From: Nautilus pompilius
Lineage: Eukaryota; Mollusca; Cephalopoda; Nautilida; Nautilidae
NCBI GenBank assembly: GCA_018389105.1
Contig: JACATO010000991.1
Span: 1,118,001 to 1,182,000 of the forward strand
DNA length: 64,000 nt
Direction: 5' to 3'
This document shows, one piece after another, positions 36,019 through 48,970 of this stretch. The position numbers and the translations under genes are program-made. The notes under the pieces were generated by a model. That model was not told the origin of the DNA. It searched no databases and worked only from the letters and a program-made list of their open reading frames with translations. How positions within the stretch are numbered: the first letter of the stretch is position 1; each line of letters starts with the position of its first letter.

Positions 36019-37348
36019 CGAGGTCTGTCGAAAAAGTATCCGACTTTATTTTTCCCCGTGGGAAGTAATGACGTTAGGGAGGCAAAAGTGTGCATAGTGG
36101 AGCCGCATGCCTACATATGCATGTGTGGTTTTTGGCGGGCTTGCTGGATGCGTCAGTTGCTGTCAGGCAGTCAGCATGTGAGGTGCTGTACTACTTACTC
36201 GTCGCATTTTCATTTTGCCCGTGATGATGGAATGTGTGGAGCAACGATCTTGCATCAAGTTTTGGCAAAAGCTTGGAGATACCCAAACGGAAACAATTCG
36301 CAAAATTCACCAGTCATTTGGTGGCAATGCCATGGGTGCTACCCAAATAAAAGAATTGTACAACAGGTTTAAAGATGGCCACACATCGGTGGAGAGTGAC
36401 CAGTGTTCCAGGAGGCCATCAACAAGCCGCAATGCAGTTGTTATCAAGAAAGTGCAGACCTTGATAATAGAGGATTATCGTTTGATGGTGGGAAATTGGT
36501 GATGAGGTTGGGATCAGTAAAGATTCTACACACACAATTTTAAAGGAGGATTTGGGCTTGCGCAGAGTGGCAGCGAAATTTGTGCCCAAGCTGCTTTCTC
36601 AGGAACAACAACAACTTCGTCTTGAGGTTGCACAGAACATGCCGGATACTGCCAACAGGGATCCTGAGTTCCAGAATACTGTGATAACTGGAGATGAGAC
36701 ATGGGTGTACAGGTATGACCCAGAAACCAAAGCTCAGTCATCACAGTGGAAGCACCCAACATTGCCAAGGCCCAAAAAAGCACGTCAGGTCCGGAGAAAA
36801 ATCAGGGTGATGCTGACTGTTTTCTTCGACTACTGAGGCATTGTGCATCATGAATATGCACCAGAAGGACAAACAGTTACAAAGGAATACTATCAGGACG
36901 TCCTCCGACATCTTCATGATGCAGTTTGGCGCAAGAGACCAGATCTGTGGGCCTCGCAAAACTGGCAGATGCATCATGGCAATGCCCCGGCTCATTCGAC
37001 GCAGCTGATCCAAAGTTTCTTGGCAAAGAAAAGCATTTCGCTCATTCGTCAGACTCCCTACTCTCCAGACATGGCTCCTTCTGACTTCTGGTTGTTCCCA
37101 AAAATGAAGATGCCACTGAAAAGCTCCTGCTTTGAGAGCCGAGAGGACATCATGCGGAATGCGACGGCAGAGCTGAGAGCCAATCAGGAAGAAGCATTCC
37201 AGACGTGCTTCGAACAGTGGAAGGATTGCTGGGCTAAGTGTGTGGAGGTACAAGGGGCCTACTTCGAAGGGAATTAGCATTTGAACCCCACCAAGTACGT
37301 AATTTTTTTTTCCAAGCCTAAGGTCGGATACTTTTTTGACAGACCTAG
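36019..37348 (+). mobile_element. Mariner (DD34D) element 2 with terminal inverted repeats and TA duplication
   Basis: The left end CGAGGTCTGTCGAAAAAGTA and the right end read inward (CTAGGTCTGTCAAAAAAGTA) form inverted repeats of about 28 bp, each bordered by TA (36017-36018 and 37349-37350). Length is 1330 bp, the usual full size. Its ends differ from those of the mariner at 12.45 kb (GTCTGTC against GTGTAGTC), so it is a separate subfamily. The transposase lies inside in plus orientation. Confidence 0.96.
36224..37277 (+). pseudogene. Mariner transposase, nearly full length but broken
   Basis: It reads from MECVEQRSCIKFWQKLGDTQ to the stop after GAYFEGN at 37277, about 350 codons as in intact relatives. 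A single-base loss near 36488 (LMV-GNW where LMV-REIGDEVG is expected) shifts frame, and a TGA follows FFDY near 36835. Catalytic blocks: TGDETWVYRYDPETK is normal, YSPDMAPSDFWLFPK is normal, but the middle block is HHGNAPAHS where HHDNAPAHS is required, so one of the three catalytic Asp is replaced by Gly. The element is therefore inactive on several counts yet only lightly decayed, which suggests a younger insertion than the Tc1 relics. Confidence 0.95.
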
Positions 37349-40300
37349 TATAAATGCATTAACAGACATTATATTTTGACTCTTTGATCACCACCTGATC
37401 AATATTTGCTGCTGCCATCTTTAGCATATTCAAAGGTTGCATGGTTAATTAAATTTTATTTATCCTCAACTTTTTGAAGAAGACAGTCCATAAGTCCAAT
37501 TCATTTGTAGAATTGATGTTTCAAAGTTGCAACTTTTTAGTTGAGAAGGCAATATTCTGCTGACTCTCACACTTGGTAGGCTTTGGTGGAAGGATATTTC
37601 TGATATAGTTCTAGGTTTCGTTGATCTTTTTCCAATTGTAGTTGCAACCTATAATTTCACAACTGTTCCAATGTAGATGTGTGGATTATAAGACCAAACA
37701 TTGTCTGATACAGCTGATTTCTCTAATCGTCAGATCTACTATGCTTCATCAACTCTGACTTTTATCGATCTGTTTCTTTGATGTAACGTTTTTTTTACAA
37801 CATCTAAGTGATTAATAATTCATTTTATTTTTACTTAAAAATACAAATAGAAACTTTAAAAACAAAATATAAGTAAACATGCAGTAAAATTGCTAAAGGT
37901 ATTCTATAAGAATAATGTCAAGTGAAAATCTGTTTTTATTGCTATCATTTCTCACAGATTTCTATTACTTCTAAGTTTCAAAACACTATTATGTATATAA
38001 AAACAAAAAAAAAAACACAACTTCGGTGGCGTTGGAACTTTTTTCTCAATTTTAGAATATTTTTTTTTCAAAATCAAGGATTAAAAAATTGCCACCAAAG
38101 TCAAAGATATTGTTTTGTCAAAAACCTCTTTTTTAAGGTAGCCATGTAGTCTTCTCCATGTCCTTTTTGTTGTAAAATATTATGTACTTTAAGAAAAATT
38201 GGCATATGCAATGCATAGATGGAAATTAATATTTTGCATACACATTAATGTTTGATATAGATCAAGACCAAAATGTAGTGCAACCTTATGCCCATTTCAT
38301 TAATACAAGAATGGTGTGAAAATCACTTGATATTAGATGTATATAAAACGCTGAAGCTGCGAGATTACTTTATTTTTTCCATAAATATTCCCTATCTAGA
38401 AAGTTGTATGCATCATAGTTGTGCATTAGCCATGTCACAGCTGTTCAAAATGGTGTTGTGTGACTGCACAAGTCTGATGTCACTGCTCTAACTTCAAAAG
38501 AGTTATAGAAATACAAAGTAGTGGCCTATGAGGTCTCAATATAAGAATATGTAATTAATCCAAATTAATTCTCATTGAAACTGTAGAATTCACTTTTCCT
38601 TTAAGCTCTCCAAACTACCAGATTGAATTCACTTCATTTTTCAGTTTATAAACCTCTATAATATCCTGAAAAAGAAAGTATGGGAGAGTGGGACAGAATG
38701 AAACAGAGCTGACAGATTAAATAAGATGCATTGTATTCATATAATCCTTTATTTTCTGAACCACCACCACCAAGTATGTGACAGCTTACTTCATTTGTGG
38801 CTGCCATGGAGAACTTTCTGTTCATGAGGTAATCTTTTGACATTTATTTAAAATTCAAGTTATCTGTATAATTAAGTGACAATTATAGTGCATACGATAA
38901 ACCTAAAAACTGCTTTAATAGTGCATGTATAAATGCCCTGACAAAAGTAATGGATTTAGGATTTATAAAATGTAGGTTATGATGCAGAACAATGAGACAG
39001 ATTAATCATTTCACATTTGAAATGGACTTTAGTAGAATTGATATCTATTAATAGAAAGAAAGCTAAAGAAAAACAATTTTTTATCACATTTCTATTAAAT
39101 AAATTCAAATAAATGTTTACATTCAAGTATAACAAATATGACTACCTTACCAGTTTATGTATTAACGGCCAAAACAAGAGACATCACACATTCGATGGAT
39201 TAAAATGTGAGTAAAGTTTAGCTGGGAGCTGGTTTCTATGCTCCCCACACCCTGGCTATACCCATATTAAGCATCTCACAAAAGGGGCAGTGTGAGACAA
39301 ATTATGATTATTCTTTTTTCATGTTCCTAACTTTATCCATATTATCATTACAAAAATATTACTCCAGTATAATGGGACAAAGCAGAGTATGGTAATTCAC
39401 TGTGTGTTGTTACAGTAGACAAGTTCAGCTGATGAGCATGATATGGGCAAATGAAGTGCCCAGCCTTCTCTACTATTGTTTTAGGATAATCCTTTATTGA
39501 TGCAAAGTTTTTTGCAAAACTGATATCTAGAGGCTGGAAGTTCATCTTTACAAATGTAAGATTCTGTGATCTACCTATGACGTAGGGATCCCACTAGAGC
39601 AATCTAAATATGTGTACCATATCTACGCACATGAATTATAAAAAGGGCTGATGACTGATTGAGGTAGTTTTGTTTTTTAGTTCCTCTTAGAGAATGTGCC
39701 TTTGTGAAAATCTCCAGATTTAATAAAAGTTCCTGCCTCTCCGACCATATCTATAAAGTGAAGTCCTCCCTCCCCCACATGCTTCTAGTTTGTTTTTCTT
39801 TTATATAGAGTAAGTATATTTCAATATAATCTATCACGTTAGCAAAAAATATTAAGAATAACAGAAACCAATGACATTTACAGCTTTGAAAAAAGTCTAT
39901 TTGAATGCATCATCCTCCAAATTTAAATATTTTAGATATTTAAGCAAACTTTAAAATTTACTTTTTACCACAACTAATTGAATATATATTGCAAAAGCTT
40001 TTTTACAAATTAGTTCAGTTTTTTTTTAAAATAATGACTAATTAATAAAAGCTTTATCTTCATAATTTTTTCCTCAGCCATTATTTAAAATTCTAGTAAT
40101 AAATAAATAAATGCATAATACAATTTTTTTAATGTATAACCAGAGGTGGTAATTTTAAGATAACTAAATAAATCTGCAAACAACAGTCTGTGACATTGAA
40201 AATCAATCTAATTGCATTAAAATCTTTCCACATAAAAACATGATTTAAAGATGTCTTTCTAATCACTAAAATGACAACCTAAAAAACACTGAAATATCAC

Positions 40301-40812
40301 ATAAATTAAAATATCAGATTATTTTTTTTGAAAGTTTAGGAATATTCAGCAAGGAGAATTTTCCATTATTCACAGCATAGATGCGGAATCACGGACTACA
40401 TTACAACTTCAACTTAATTTCCTTGAATGATATTAGTGCAGCAGTACAGTGCACACTGATGATCTCAAAATGTTCTTCTTTAAGTTTACCATTAAGCGAT
40501 CATCTCATACTACTGAAAAGCACCGTGGTAGCCACGGCAAACTAGCAAACACACACTCGACAGAAAGATGCTAACATTGTCACGCAAACCCTAAAACTAT
40601 ATAGCTAGCTATATACTCATCCTGTTCTTGTGATCAGTGACTGAATCCATGTCCTACACGAGCCAACATTCTCACTTTAAAACAATGTCAAAGGGGCGAC
40701 TCAAAATATATCGGTTTGCTAGATCAAATCCAGTGACAGATATAACTATGCATATTTATTTAATCGCTGTTCCGAGTAGATTTTAAAAACCTCATTTCAA
40801 AATGCTGTTTAA
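37349..40812. other. AT-rich stretch, no gene recognised
   Basis: Nothing identified except two small palindromes near 40.5-40.6 kb: CCGTGG-TAG-CCACGG at 40523-40537 and an 18-bp perfect palindrome at 40598-40615. Confidence 0.5.
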
Positions 40813-41022
40813 CCCTTTTGCCGCTTAATTACATTTGGGGCTGGAAAGTTTCAATTTTCCTCCAAAAAAAAAAAAAATTTAGGAATTTAATCAGAGAAGT
40901 TGTGGGGATTTCGAAGACATGAGGGTATTCCCACTTATCACAATAGAGGGGAAAAGCCGTGGGGTAAAGCTGCTTCCAGCATCAAATGGCTATAAATGTC
41001 TGTACTCTCAGCATCGTAAGAG
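40813..41022. mobile_element. Putative piggyBac-type MITE with TTAA target sites
   Basis: A 210-bp unit flanked on both sides by TTAA (40809-40812 and 41023-41026). The ends are imperfect inverted repeats: CCCTTTTGCCGC on the left and, read inward from the right, CTCTTACGATGC. It is richer in GC than its surroundings and has no coding capacity. TTAA duplication is the mark of piggyBac-class transposition (family knowledge). The weak end match keeps this tentative. Confidence 0.45.
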
Positions 41023-43589
41023 TTAAGAAAATTCTTTTTAAAAAAAAAAACATTTCTTTTTTGATCCAACCTAGCAAATGATAAAACTATGTTACTTATA
41101 AAATTAAAGTTAGATGTGTTTTCTAAGTGTCTCAGGTTTTAAACAGAAAGCAGTTTGGGGATTCAGAAATTTTGGTAATGGCTTCTGAACAGGCAATAAA
41201 TTCCTTCCACTGTTCACAGTTAAAAAAAACTAGGAGTCATAAATATAAATAAGCTAAAAGAAATCCATACTGCTTTTTCATTGTTTTTTTTCTTAACAGA
41301 ACTGCAAATTAATAAAATAAACTAACAGCAACCAGTAGTTGTTAATGGAGATAGAGGAGACCAGTTTTAAAATCAAATTATAGCCATTCCTTCACCATAA
41401 TTTTGCTTATATGGACTATGGGCAATTTGCATATTCTGTAGTGTTAAGTAATTTGAAGTTGGCAGGCAGCTCAAAGCTGCTCCATTCTGAGTAGATCCTG
41501 GATTGCAGTTCACCCACCATTTCATTGGATCTTTGTAATTTCCAGCATTTTTAATGGTTTCCAACTGAAAACTGCTCAATTGAACAAAATCTAACCAATA
41601 AAGCAGAGTCACCTGTACAATATTTTCCTAAAATGTATCATTAAAACAATAATTCAAAGTAATTAATAATCAATAATTAACACATCGATGATTTTGCTGC
41701 AGTACTTAACTACATTCTTTTTGAAAAGCAAAAATCAAGTAAACATAACAACAAATGACAAACTTTTACATTTCACCGAATACAATTTTCTAATAACAAC
41801 TGTGTGAATTGTATTATAAATATTCAATGAAACCTAGCCAGGTGCCCCTGTTTGAAAGTCCCTAGTATTTGGTTGCAAAGTTTAATTTTTTAATATTCTA
41901 TAATGTGAATTATTTTTTACATTTAATTTTTTTTTTAAAGTAACAAATTTTATAAGTAATAAATGTTATTCTTTATCTTTTAGTTGATGAAATTCAAAAA
42001 TTTTTGTTTGTTTTTTTAAGGAAACTAAAAACTTCAAAATACGATAGGATTAATTAAATTGCAGCGACTTTGTCTATATACGTATCTTTCTTTTTATTTT
42101 GAGATTTTATTTGCTCTAATACATTTTTGTCTATCTTACTTACCAAGCTTAGCCTTAGCAGTAAGTGTTATGAAACTTTACAGTCTGAACTTAGGCTAGA
42201 TTATTTTATTTGCTACTTTTCCCATCTAAAACAACATTATCAGTTGAAATAAACTGTAGTTAGATCACTTGTTGTTTAGAATATGGGACCAAAATTCAAA
42301 GTTTTCATTTTTATCCCTTGACTAAATGGACATGCTTGTTTGTGTATTTATTTTTCTGAAAATATTAAATTTTATTTCTTTTATCTCAACTTTAAATGCT
42401 CTTTGGTATATTCAATTTGAAAAGGCATGTTTTAAGTTCCAAGAATAATTTTTATGAAAAAGTTCTTCAGCAAGAGCAGAGGTTTTATATGAAAGTTAAA
42501 ATGATATGTTAACTTACATAAACTGTCAGAAGAAACTAATAACAATCTGCAATTCTGCTGTGATATTAATACCTAAAATTTACCTATTTATTTATTTAAA
42601 TTGTTTTTTTAATTCGAAAACAAAAAAATGTTGTAACATTTTCCTTGGTTCTTGGAGAAATTTCATTTTCTATTAAAGAATCAAAGAAATTCAGAATAAT
42701 TCACTAGTTCGTCTTTCTAGCTAAATTAAAATATTAGAATTCTTTATACAAATATAATTTGTTTAATCACAGTGAGGTACAAGAAATAGTATCGCACAGT
42801 TTGAAGTTTAACCCCTTTCAGTTACATAGATCCTGTTTTAAAAACTAAAACACATTAACTTCCAGTTAATCTCTCTCTCTCTCTCGCAAGATTAGATGTG
42901 ACCATACAAATTTTAGTGGAATGGAGAGCTGCTGTTTAAAAATGTATGGAAAAGATGGTGCCATTTTCTATGAATTGGTTTTTAACAAAAACTACCATAA
43001 ATAAGTGGCACAGTTCTCTAACAAACATTCCAGAAGACTTTGGATACAAAATTATGAGAGTATTTCATTAACAAAAACAACAGTTTTGATAAAAATAGCA
43101 TCACAGCTTATAAAATCTTGAAACTCAATAAAAAATTTCAAGAGAGATATGCACAGAAAATAACATCAAATTTCAATCAAAGCACAAACTATGGTTTTAG
43201 TGAAAAAAGTTTGTATCAACAATGATAAGACACTTTCAGGAGCATATGACTGTATCATGGAATAAATTTAAAATTTAATTTTGCATTTGACATTTAATCT
43301 TAATTTTACTTAGCAAAAATAGTACACTCTCCACAAAAAATATCTAGCAAGCATTTCCAAGCCTACAGTGTTGGTATGGTACTTTAAAACATGGTCATAT
43401 CCTGGTTGAAGACAATCTGAATATTGAGGAAAGGAATGTAATGTTACAGACATCTCATCTTTTACAAAACAGAGTGACCTTGAAACAAAACACGCAAATC
43501 ACTTCTTCCAGTTAATAACTCTACACCTTTGCACTTGATCCATTAGCATTTCCTCTATAAATTGGCCATGCTTGTGGTGTAAGTTAGTT
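41023..43589. other. AT-rich stretch, no gene recognised
   Basis: A (CT)n run lies at about 42871-42885. Near 42808 the string TTTAACCCCTTTCAG could be one end of another TTAA-type element, but no partner end was found. Confidence 0.5.
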
Positions 43590-44460
43590 TAAAAATGCCT
43601 AGGCATTATTTGATGCAAAATTATATAGCTCAAGAAAAAATGACTGACTGCCATTGCTTCTCGGTACAATATTCATCAGTGTTATTCTATGGTACTAACA
43701 AGGCAAGACATTATAAAACTGGCCAGTTCGTGGAGATATCTCATTCAAGTCACCCAGAGTTAAAATCCCATGAAGATTGTTATCTTGTTAACACTGCCAG
43801 AAGAAAATTTTCAACAACACATTCTCTTCAAGATGACCTCCAAACCAACCATAACATTAAAAAAAAAACACTGTTGCATATTCCTCTAAAATGCATTCAA
43901 CAGATAGGTATACAATGTTTAATGCATTATTGCAACTGGAGGTAGAACTGTCGGCACCATTTTCTTTTCATTGATAAGTTTAGATTCTATCTAGACATCA
44001 ATGACGGATGCACTATGGCTTGGAGACAAGTTGGGGATGATTTGCTAACTGTGTAATTATCCAACATATTTGATTTGGTGGGAACAGCCTGATGTTGTGG
44101 ACTGGTATTCAAGATGGCCAAAGAAATGACCTTGGCATCATTAGGATGTCATGACTGGTGTCAGACACAGAGATATAGCTGGAAGTGGCCCTGGTTTAAG
44201 AATGGTGCAACATCTCACAATGTCAGCTGGATCATTTGATTTGATTGATACCAAGATGTGTACAAGCTTGTATTATAGTGGAAGCCTTTCCTACCACTCT
44301 CAATGTATCTGCAATCATTTTAAGACTGGTATCATCATCATTTTCCATGCTCATTTCAGATGCCAAGGTCCTCTTCCACCAGAATATAAACCACATGTAT
44401 GTACTGGATTAGCACTACAGGATTCACATAGGTTTTTATTTATAGAGTACTGACAAAATT
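43590..44460 (+). mobile_element. Tc1-like transposase relic
   Basis: The first part (to 43945) gives LVNTARRKFSTTHSLQDDLQ then KTLLHIPL and IQCLMHYCNWR, matching the HTH-to-linker region of a Tc1 transposase (TARR..ST, ..R.PL..P.L, .RL.W...H..W). It continues in another frame with HHFLFIDKFRFYLDINDGCT then MAWRQVGDD, the first catalytic block where FSDESRF.L...DGR..VWRR is expected; here the D of DES is kept but E is K. Further pieces (GMTGVRHRDI-like) continue to about 44200. Frame changes show a dead copy. Terminal repeats were not located. Confidence 0.75.
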
Positions 44461-46024
44461 ACCATCCCCCCATCAGTTAGATCAACAAGCCTAAGGCAGG
44501 GAAAAAAAAACCCATAACAAAGTAGACCAAGCAGATAGGCCTGTTAACAGTCAGAGAAAAACATTTATCATCCGGTTTCGTAGAGTTTATTACCAGTGTC
44601 CTTTTGGTGTTGACTGGAAAGTAATGGAGTGCCAGCTCACTTCCACAATTTAGACGTTAAAAAACTGCACAATTGTTATAGCCAAGAGGGAAATATCCCA
44701 GTAAATTTTTCTAATTGCTTTACCCAATTCTCACCATAATCGAGGTAACCTAAACAGCTTATACATATCTTTTAAGTTGGAAGTAATATTCTGTTAGTTT
44801 AAATCGGAAAATTATTGGTTGGAAGTCCTGAAAATATATAAACATGACTAAAACTACAACAAAAATAGTATTAAATGCTTGACTGGGATTTTATTTTTTT
44901 AAAGATTAAGCTAAAATTAAACTTTAATTAAACATGGACATTTTATGTTTGCATTATTAACTCTTCTCATTCTATTAGGTTTTCCTGAGGTTCGAATCCT
45001 AAATACACAAGATTTTATGCCCTTTTGAGAAGTCTTTTCTTTTTTTAAATCACAGTCAAAGTACCTACCATCAAAATACATATAGCACAAGCATAATGCC
45101 ATACCAAAAGCAATATACTATACTGTGTCCTAAATATTTAGCTTTTTAAAAAAATAAATCATTTTTTTCATGCTATTCAAAAATTTAGAAAACACATTGA
45201 ATGTTGTATAAACGTGTTTTCAGTATCTCAGGATACTGCAGACAGCTAATGCTGATGCAGAGCTCAGTTGATAGCACACACAGGTTAGCAACTGGAGATT
45301 ACAGCATCCTGAGATACTGAAAACACATATATACAACACATTGTTCTACTTGTGACAAAAAGCACTAACTCAGTTACAAATACTGAAGTGAGTCTGTAGC
45401 AAACACATCTACACTGAATGCTATTTTTCTTACACAAATCCATGGAACATGAACCCCATAATTATAAAGCTGTTTATGATCACCAATAAATATGATAAAA
45501 CAAAAAAATAAACAAAAAAAGTGAATTTTATTTTATTTTTAAAAAAATTAGTTTGTTTAATCTTTTATTTGTTTTAAGAAACATCTTTTTGTTTTAAGAA
45601 ATATTTATTTTGTGTTATCCTGTCATAGCTGTTAGTATGCCACCTTTACATAAAAGTGTAAAAATAGTCCACTATAGCAGTAATAAGTCTGCATTGCAAC
45701 TTTATTATGAATTTTTAAAAAAAGGTTTCTAAAATATTTAAGGAAAATTATTAATTCATTACTTTGTCAGAAGATTTATATATATCATAAAAATTATTCT
45801 ATGAAATTCCCAATCATCACTGACGACAAATAAATAATAAATATATTTTTTCTAATATGGCACTTTCTTAACATCAATATTACTCATTATCATAGTATTT
45901 TAGGTTTAGCTTTTTTTTTAAAGGGAAAGTTATCATATTCTTTATTTTATTAGCTGAAATCTATTAAGATGACTGGTATTCTGATGATATCTTTGGCTAA
46001 AGCCAAAATCAAGCAGATGTTAGG
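44461..46024. other. AT-rich stretch with one palindromic element
   Basis: It contains the palindromic unit at 45195-45345 listed separately; otherwise nothing was recognised. Confidence 0.5.
45195..45345. repeat. Short palindromic element with about 40-bp inverted arms
   Basis: The left arm (about 45195-45238) contains GTTGTATAAACGTGTTTTC followed by AGTATCTCAGGATACTG. The right arm (about 45302-45345) read in reverse gives GTTGTATATATGTGTTTTC then AGTATCTCAGGATGCTG. The arms are about 90 percent alike and enclose a loop of about 60 bp. It could be a very small MITE or a structured RNA-forming hairpin. No target duplication was certain. Confidence 0.75.
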
Positions 46025-46905
46025 TATCTGTATAAGCTAAGTAAATAGACACCAAAATTTGAAAAAATGTCTCTTTATTCTGGAACACACACACACACAT
46101 GCACGCATGCTTAGCAGTTGAACAATTTTTGCAGGTGTAATACTTTGTGAAGCAGACCTTTGCTTTATGTAAGATAGCAATGCAATAATAATTTGTGTAA
46201 GCAGGATCAGTAACTCTGGTCTACAAGATTGTAGCCTATTCCAGACACAAAACCTATACTATGGAGTCTCAGAGAGTAGGTTTATAGAGGGGACACTTTC
46301 ACAGGAATTGGTCAAGGATAGTCCACATGGCCAACCATTGACCTATTAGTTGTGACTGTTCTAAATTAGAGGCCACACCATAGACAGAAGTTTGTGGCTT
46401 CCTGTGCTGGACAGTGCTACAGCCATTCACAACCACTGTCTTTCAGCTATGAAAACCTGGCCTCTTCAGAAAAAACAACCATTCCAAAAGGCAGAAATGT
46501 GTGGTAGTGACTGCCTGGCTCATTGCAGGTGACAATTGATGGGATAAGTGGTTGGCCTCTTTTTACACTTCCATTGTTCCCCATGCTGTGGAAATATCTG
46601 ATGGTTCTTGGGGTACCTGTACATATCCTGCCTGAGTGTCTGGGATGCACACAAAATGCTTTATGGCTTTTCTTTAATTTGGATAATCAATCTCCCCCCA
46701 TTATCAGTCACAACAACAGAACATTCAGTAACTTGGATATTTGCTGGTAGCTTCTACTGTATCAACTATGTACCTCTTTTCAATATTCATTAGTTCCCAT
46801 GAACCTCATATCTATAGCATGGCTGTCTGCAGACTAAAACTTTTGCTGATCTGTACCTAGTTATGCTTTCAGGTACTATTTACTTATGTCAAGTCTGTGT
46901 AAGTA
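46025..46905 (-). mobile_element. Tc1-related TIR element, decayed, same family as that at 26.8-27.2 kb
   Basis: The left end TAAGTAAATAGACACCAAAA and the right end read inward (TAAGTAAATAGTACCTGAAA) are partly matching inverted repeats, preceded by related outer sequence (right end AAGTCTGTGTAAG). Minus-strand pieces include GMVVFSEEARFS, like the FSDESRF catalytic block of Tc1 transposases, and VWNRLQSCRPELLILLTQ near the 3' end. A (CA)n lies at about 46085-46099. No frame is intact. Confidence 0.55.
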
Positions 46906-48970
46906 TGCATATAGAGAAAAATGAAAAGAAACAAATCTGCAACAGTTGTAACATCTTTATTCAAGTGGCCATTCATTCCCAAGCAATAAGTAAATAACAG
47001 CAACAGGACAAACATCAAGATCATCCTATCCATTCATAAGAGCAGTAGATAGTGTTAATTGTTATTAGTCTCAAGATTTCATCTCTCTTGATTTTATCAT
47101 ATAATGAAGCACAATTTAGCCTTCATCTAGAGATAGAGGGTCAGTCAAGTTGCTAGAATAATCAATCTTGGGATCTTTTTTTTTTTAAAATTATTGTATA
47201 CTAGTGAATCATAGTAATTTTCTCTCCGTCCATAACCACGACTGTTTCTGGCTATTATTTGTTACCATGGCAATGCCTGAAGGTAATTGAATAAATTATA
47301 CCCCATGTTGTTCTCTGCTGGCTATTTCTTTTACAAGTCAAGCCAAGCTAAAATACTAATGTGTGCAATAATTTACAGAATTAAAGTATATATCCTCAAA
47401 AGGAAAGAAAGAAAAGGTTACATTTTTTTTATTGTTATTATAAAGTAGCAAGGAATTTCCACAACAGACAATCATGTTTTAGCTAATGGATGTAACTCCT
47501 TAAGACAAAAACCAAATAAACTAAGACTGGGGATTCATTTCCCACATTTACATAGAAACCATCTTAGAAAGGTTTATATGGTGTAGTTAGTAGGCACAGA
47601 TCATTACGTTTGAATGTATATAGGAGATATGTTTACTTTGCTTGTGACAGCAGGTTGTCAGATAGGAAAAAACTCGCCTTGAATGACCCAATAATGCAGG
47701 TTTTTAACAGACATTGCAGGTTTACATCTACACATTGGTTATTCTATGTATGAGCAGAGTTAATCAATCAACATTTGTTATAGATGTTCTACAATCTCAG
47801 TTCACACAGGTGGAGTGAAATTGATTTAAGTGTTTTGCAAGTTGATCTCTTTTCTAAGGCAATGCAAAACAAAGTCATCAATCATTCTTATAAAGGATGA
47901 ACACTTTGCAAGTATCTTGCCAATGTTTCCTGGATAAATGTGCATAGCAATTCAGATTTTGGAAGAAACCATTTCCAGTGATGACATTAGATATGACAAT
48001 CCTCTCTAGTAGGGACTACAGTATCTTTGGGTACTCCCCATCTATTAGAAACATTCAGACCACCTTATAACGGCATTGTAATTTTTCTTCTCATTAACAC
48101 TATCTTAACCATGTTCAGGGTTTGTTTTTTTTCTCTATATACACTGATGTTGGCATCATCTGTCATCAGCAGCTACTAAACAGCCTTTTTCTCTGCAAAA
48201 GTATATTTTGCAGAAACTATATGATTTCCATTATACATGATACATGTACTGATTACGTATTTCATATAGAATCAAACAATGTAATCTGACAGCATTTTAT
48301 ACCGTATGAAAAAGTTAATGTGCACATCAGAAACTAAGTGAAATATTAGTCACATTTTTTTTAAAAATTAACATTGAAATAGTCAATAAGAGAGGCTACT
48401 ACTACCATACCATATTTAAGCCCACCTAAGCATTCTTAGCAAACAAAGATTTACCCTCACCTACAATTTCTTAGACAAAAGAATAAATATATAACAATAC
48501 CTTTCTTTTGTATGTGACATTTTATGATGTGCAATAAAAAATGGTAATAATGATATTATAGCATGCCACAAAATTAGCATTTTGAAGAGTCTTAAAACAG
48601 AAAGCAAAATGAAGTTCTGTCCTACTCATATGAGTTGTATTAAAATAACAATGGAGCAAGAAAACAAGGATGCAGAGTTAAAGTAGGCAGTACATTAAAA
48701 AATTAAGTTAATAGCCTCAGGTCTACTAAATCTTAATATAGAGAGTAAAAACTTTAATTTTATTGTTTAAAAAGATCGTTAGTTTAAAACCAATTTTAGA
48801 ATATGTGGTTCAGATGGTTTTTACTGAGCAAAAAAAAAAGCAGTAACATGCACTCAAATTGCAGTCATTTTTATTTTATATTAATAATTGTGGTGACAAA
48901 CTCACATTATGTGAAAGATATAGATGTCTTAGAGGAGGTTCAAAGGTCAACTATGTTACTTATTAACATA
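46906..48970. other. AT-rich stretch, nothing recognised
   Basis: No supported gene or repeat family. Confidence 0.5.

Noticed and set aside
36741-37280. 179-codon minus-strand frame in the second mariner
   Set aside because: Antisense to a clear mariner transposase; it has no independent similarity.
43595-43945. 116-codon frame considered as a host gene
   Set aside because: Its second half matches the linker region of a Tc1 transposase and continues into the catalytic block in another frame.
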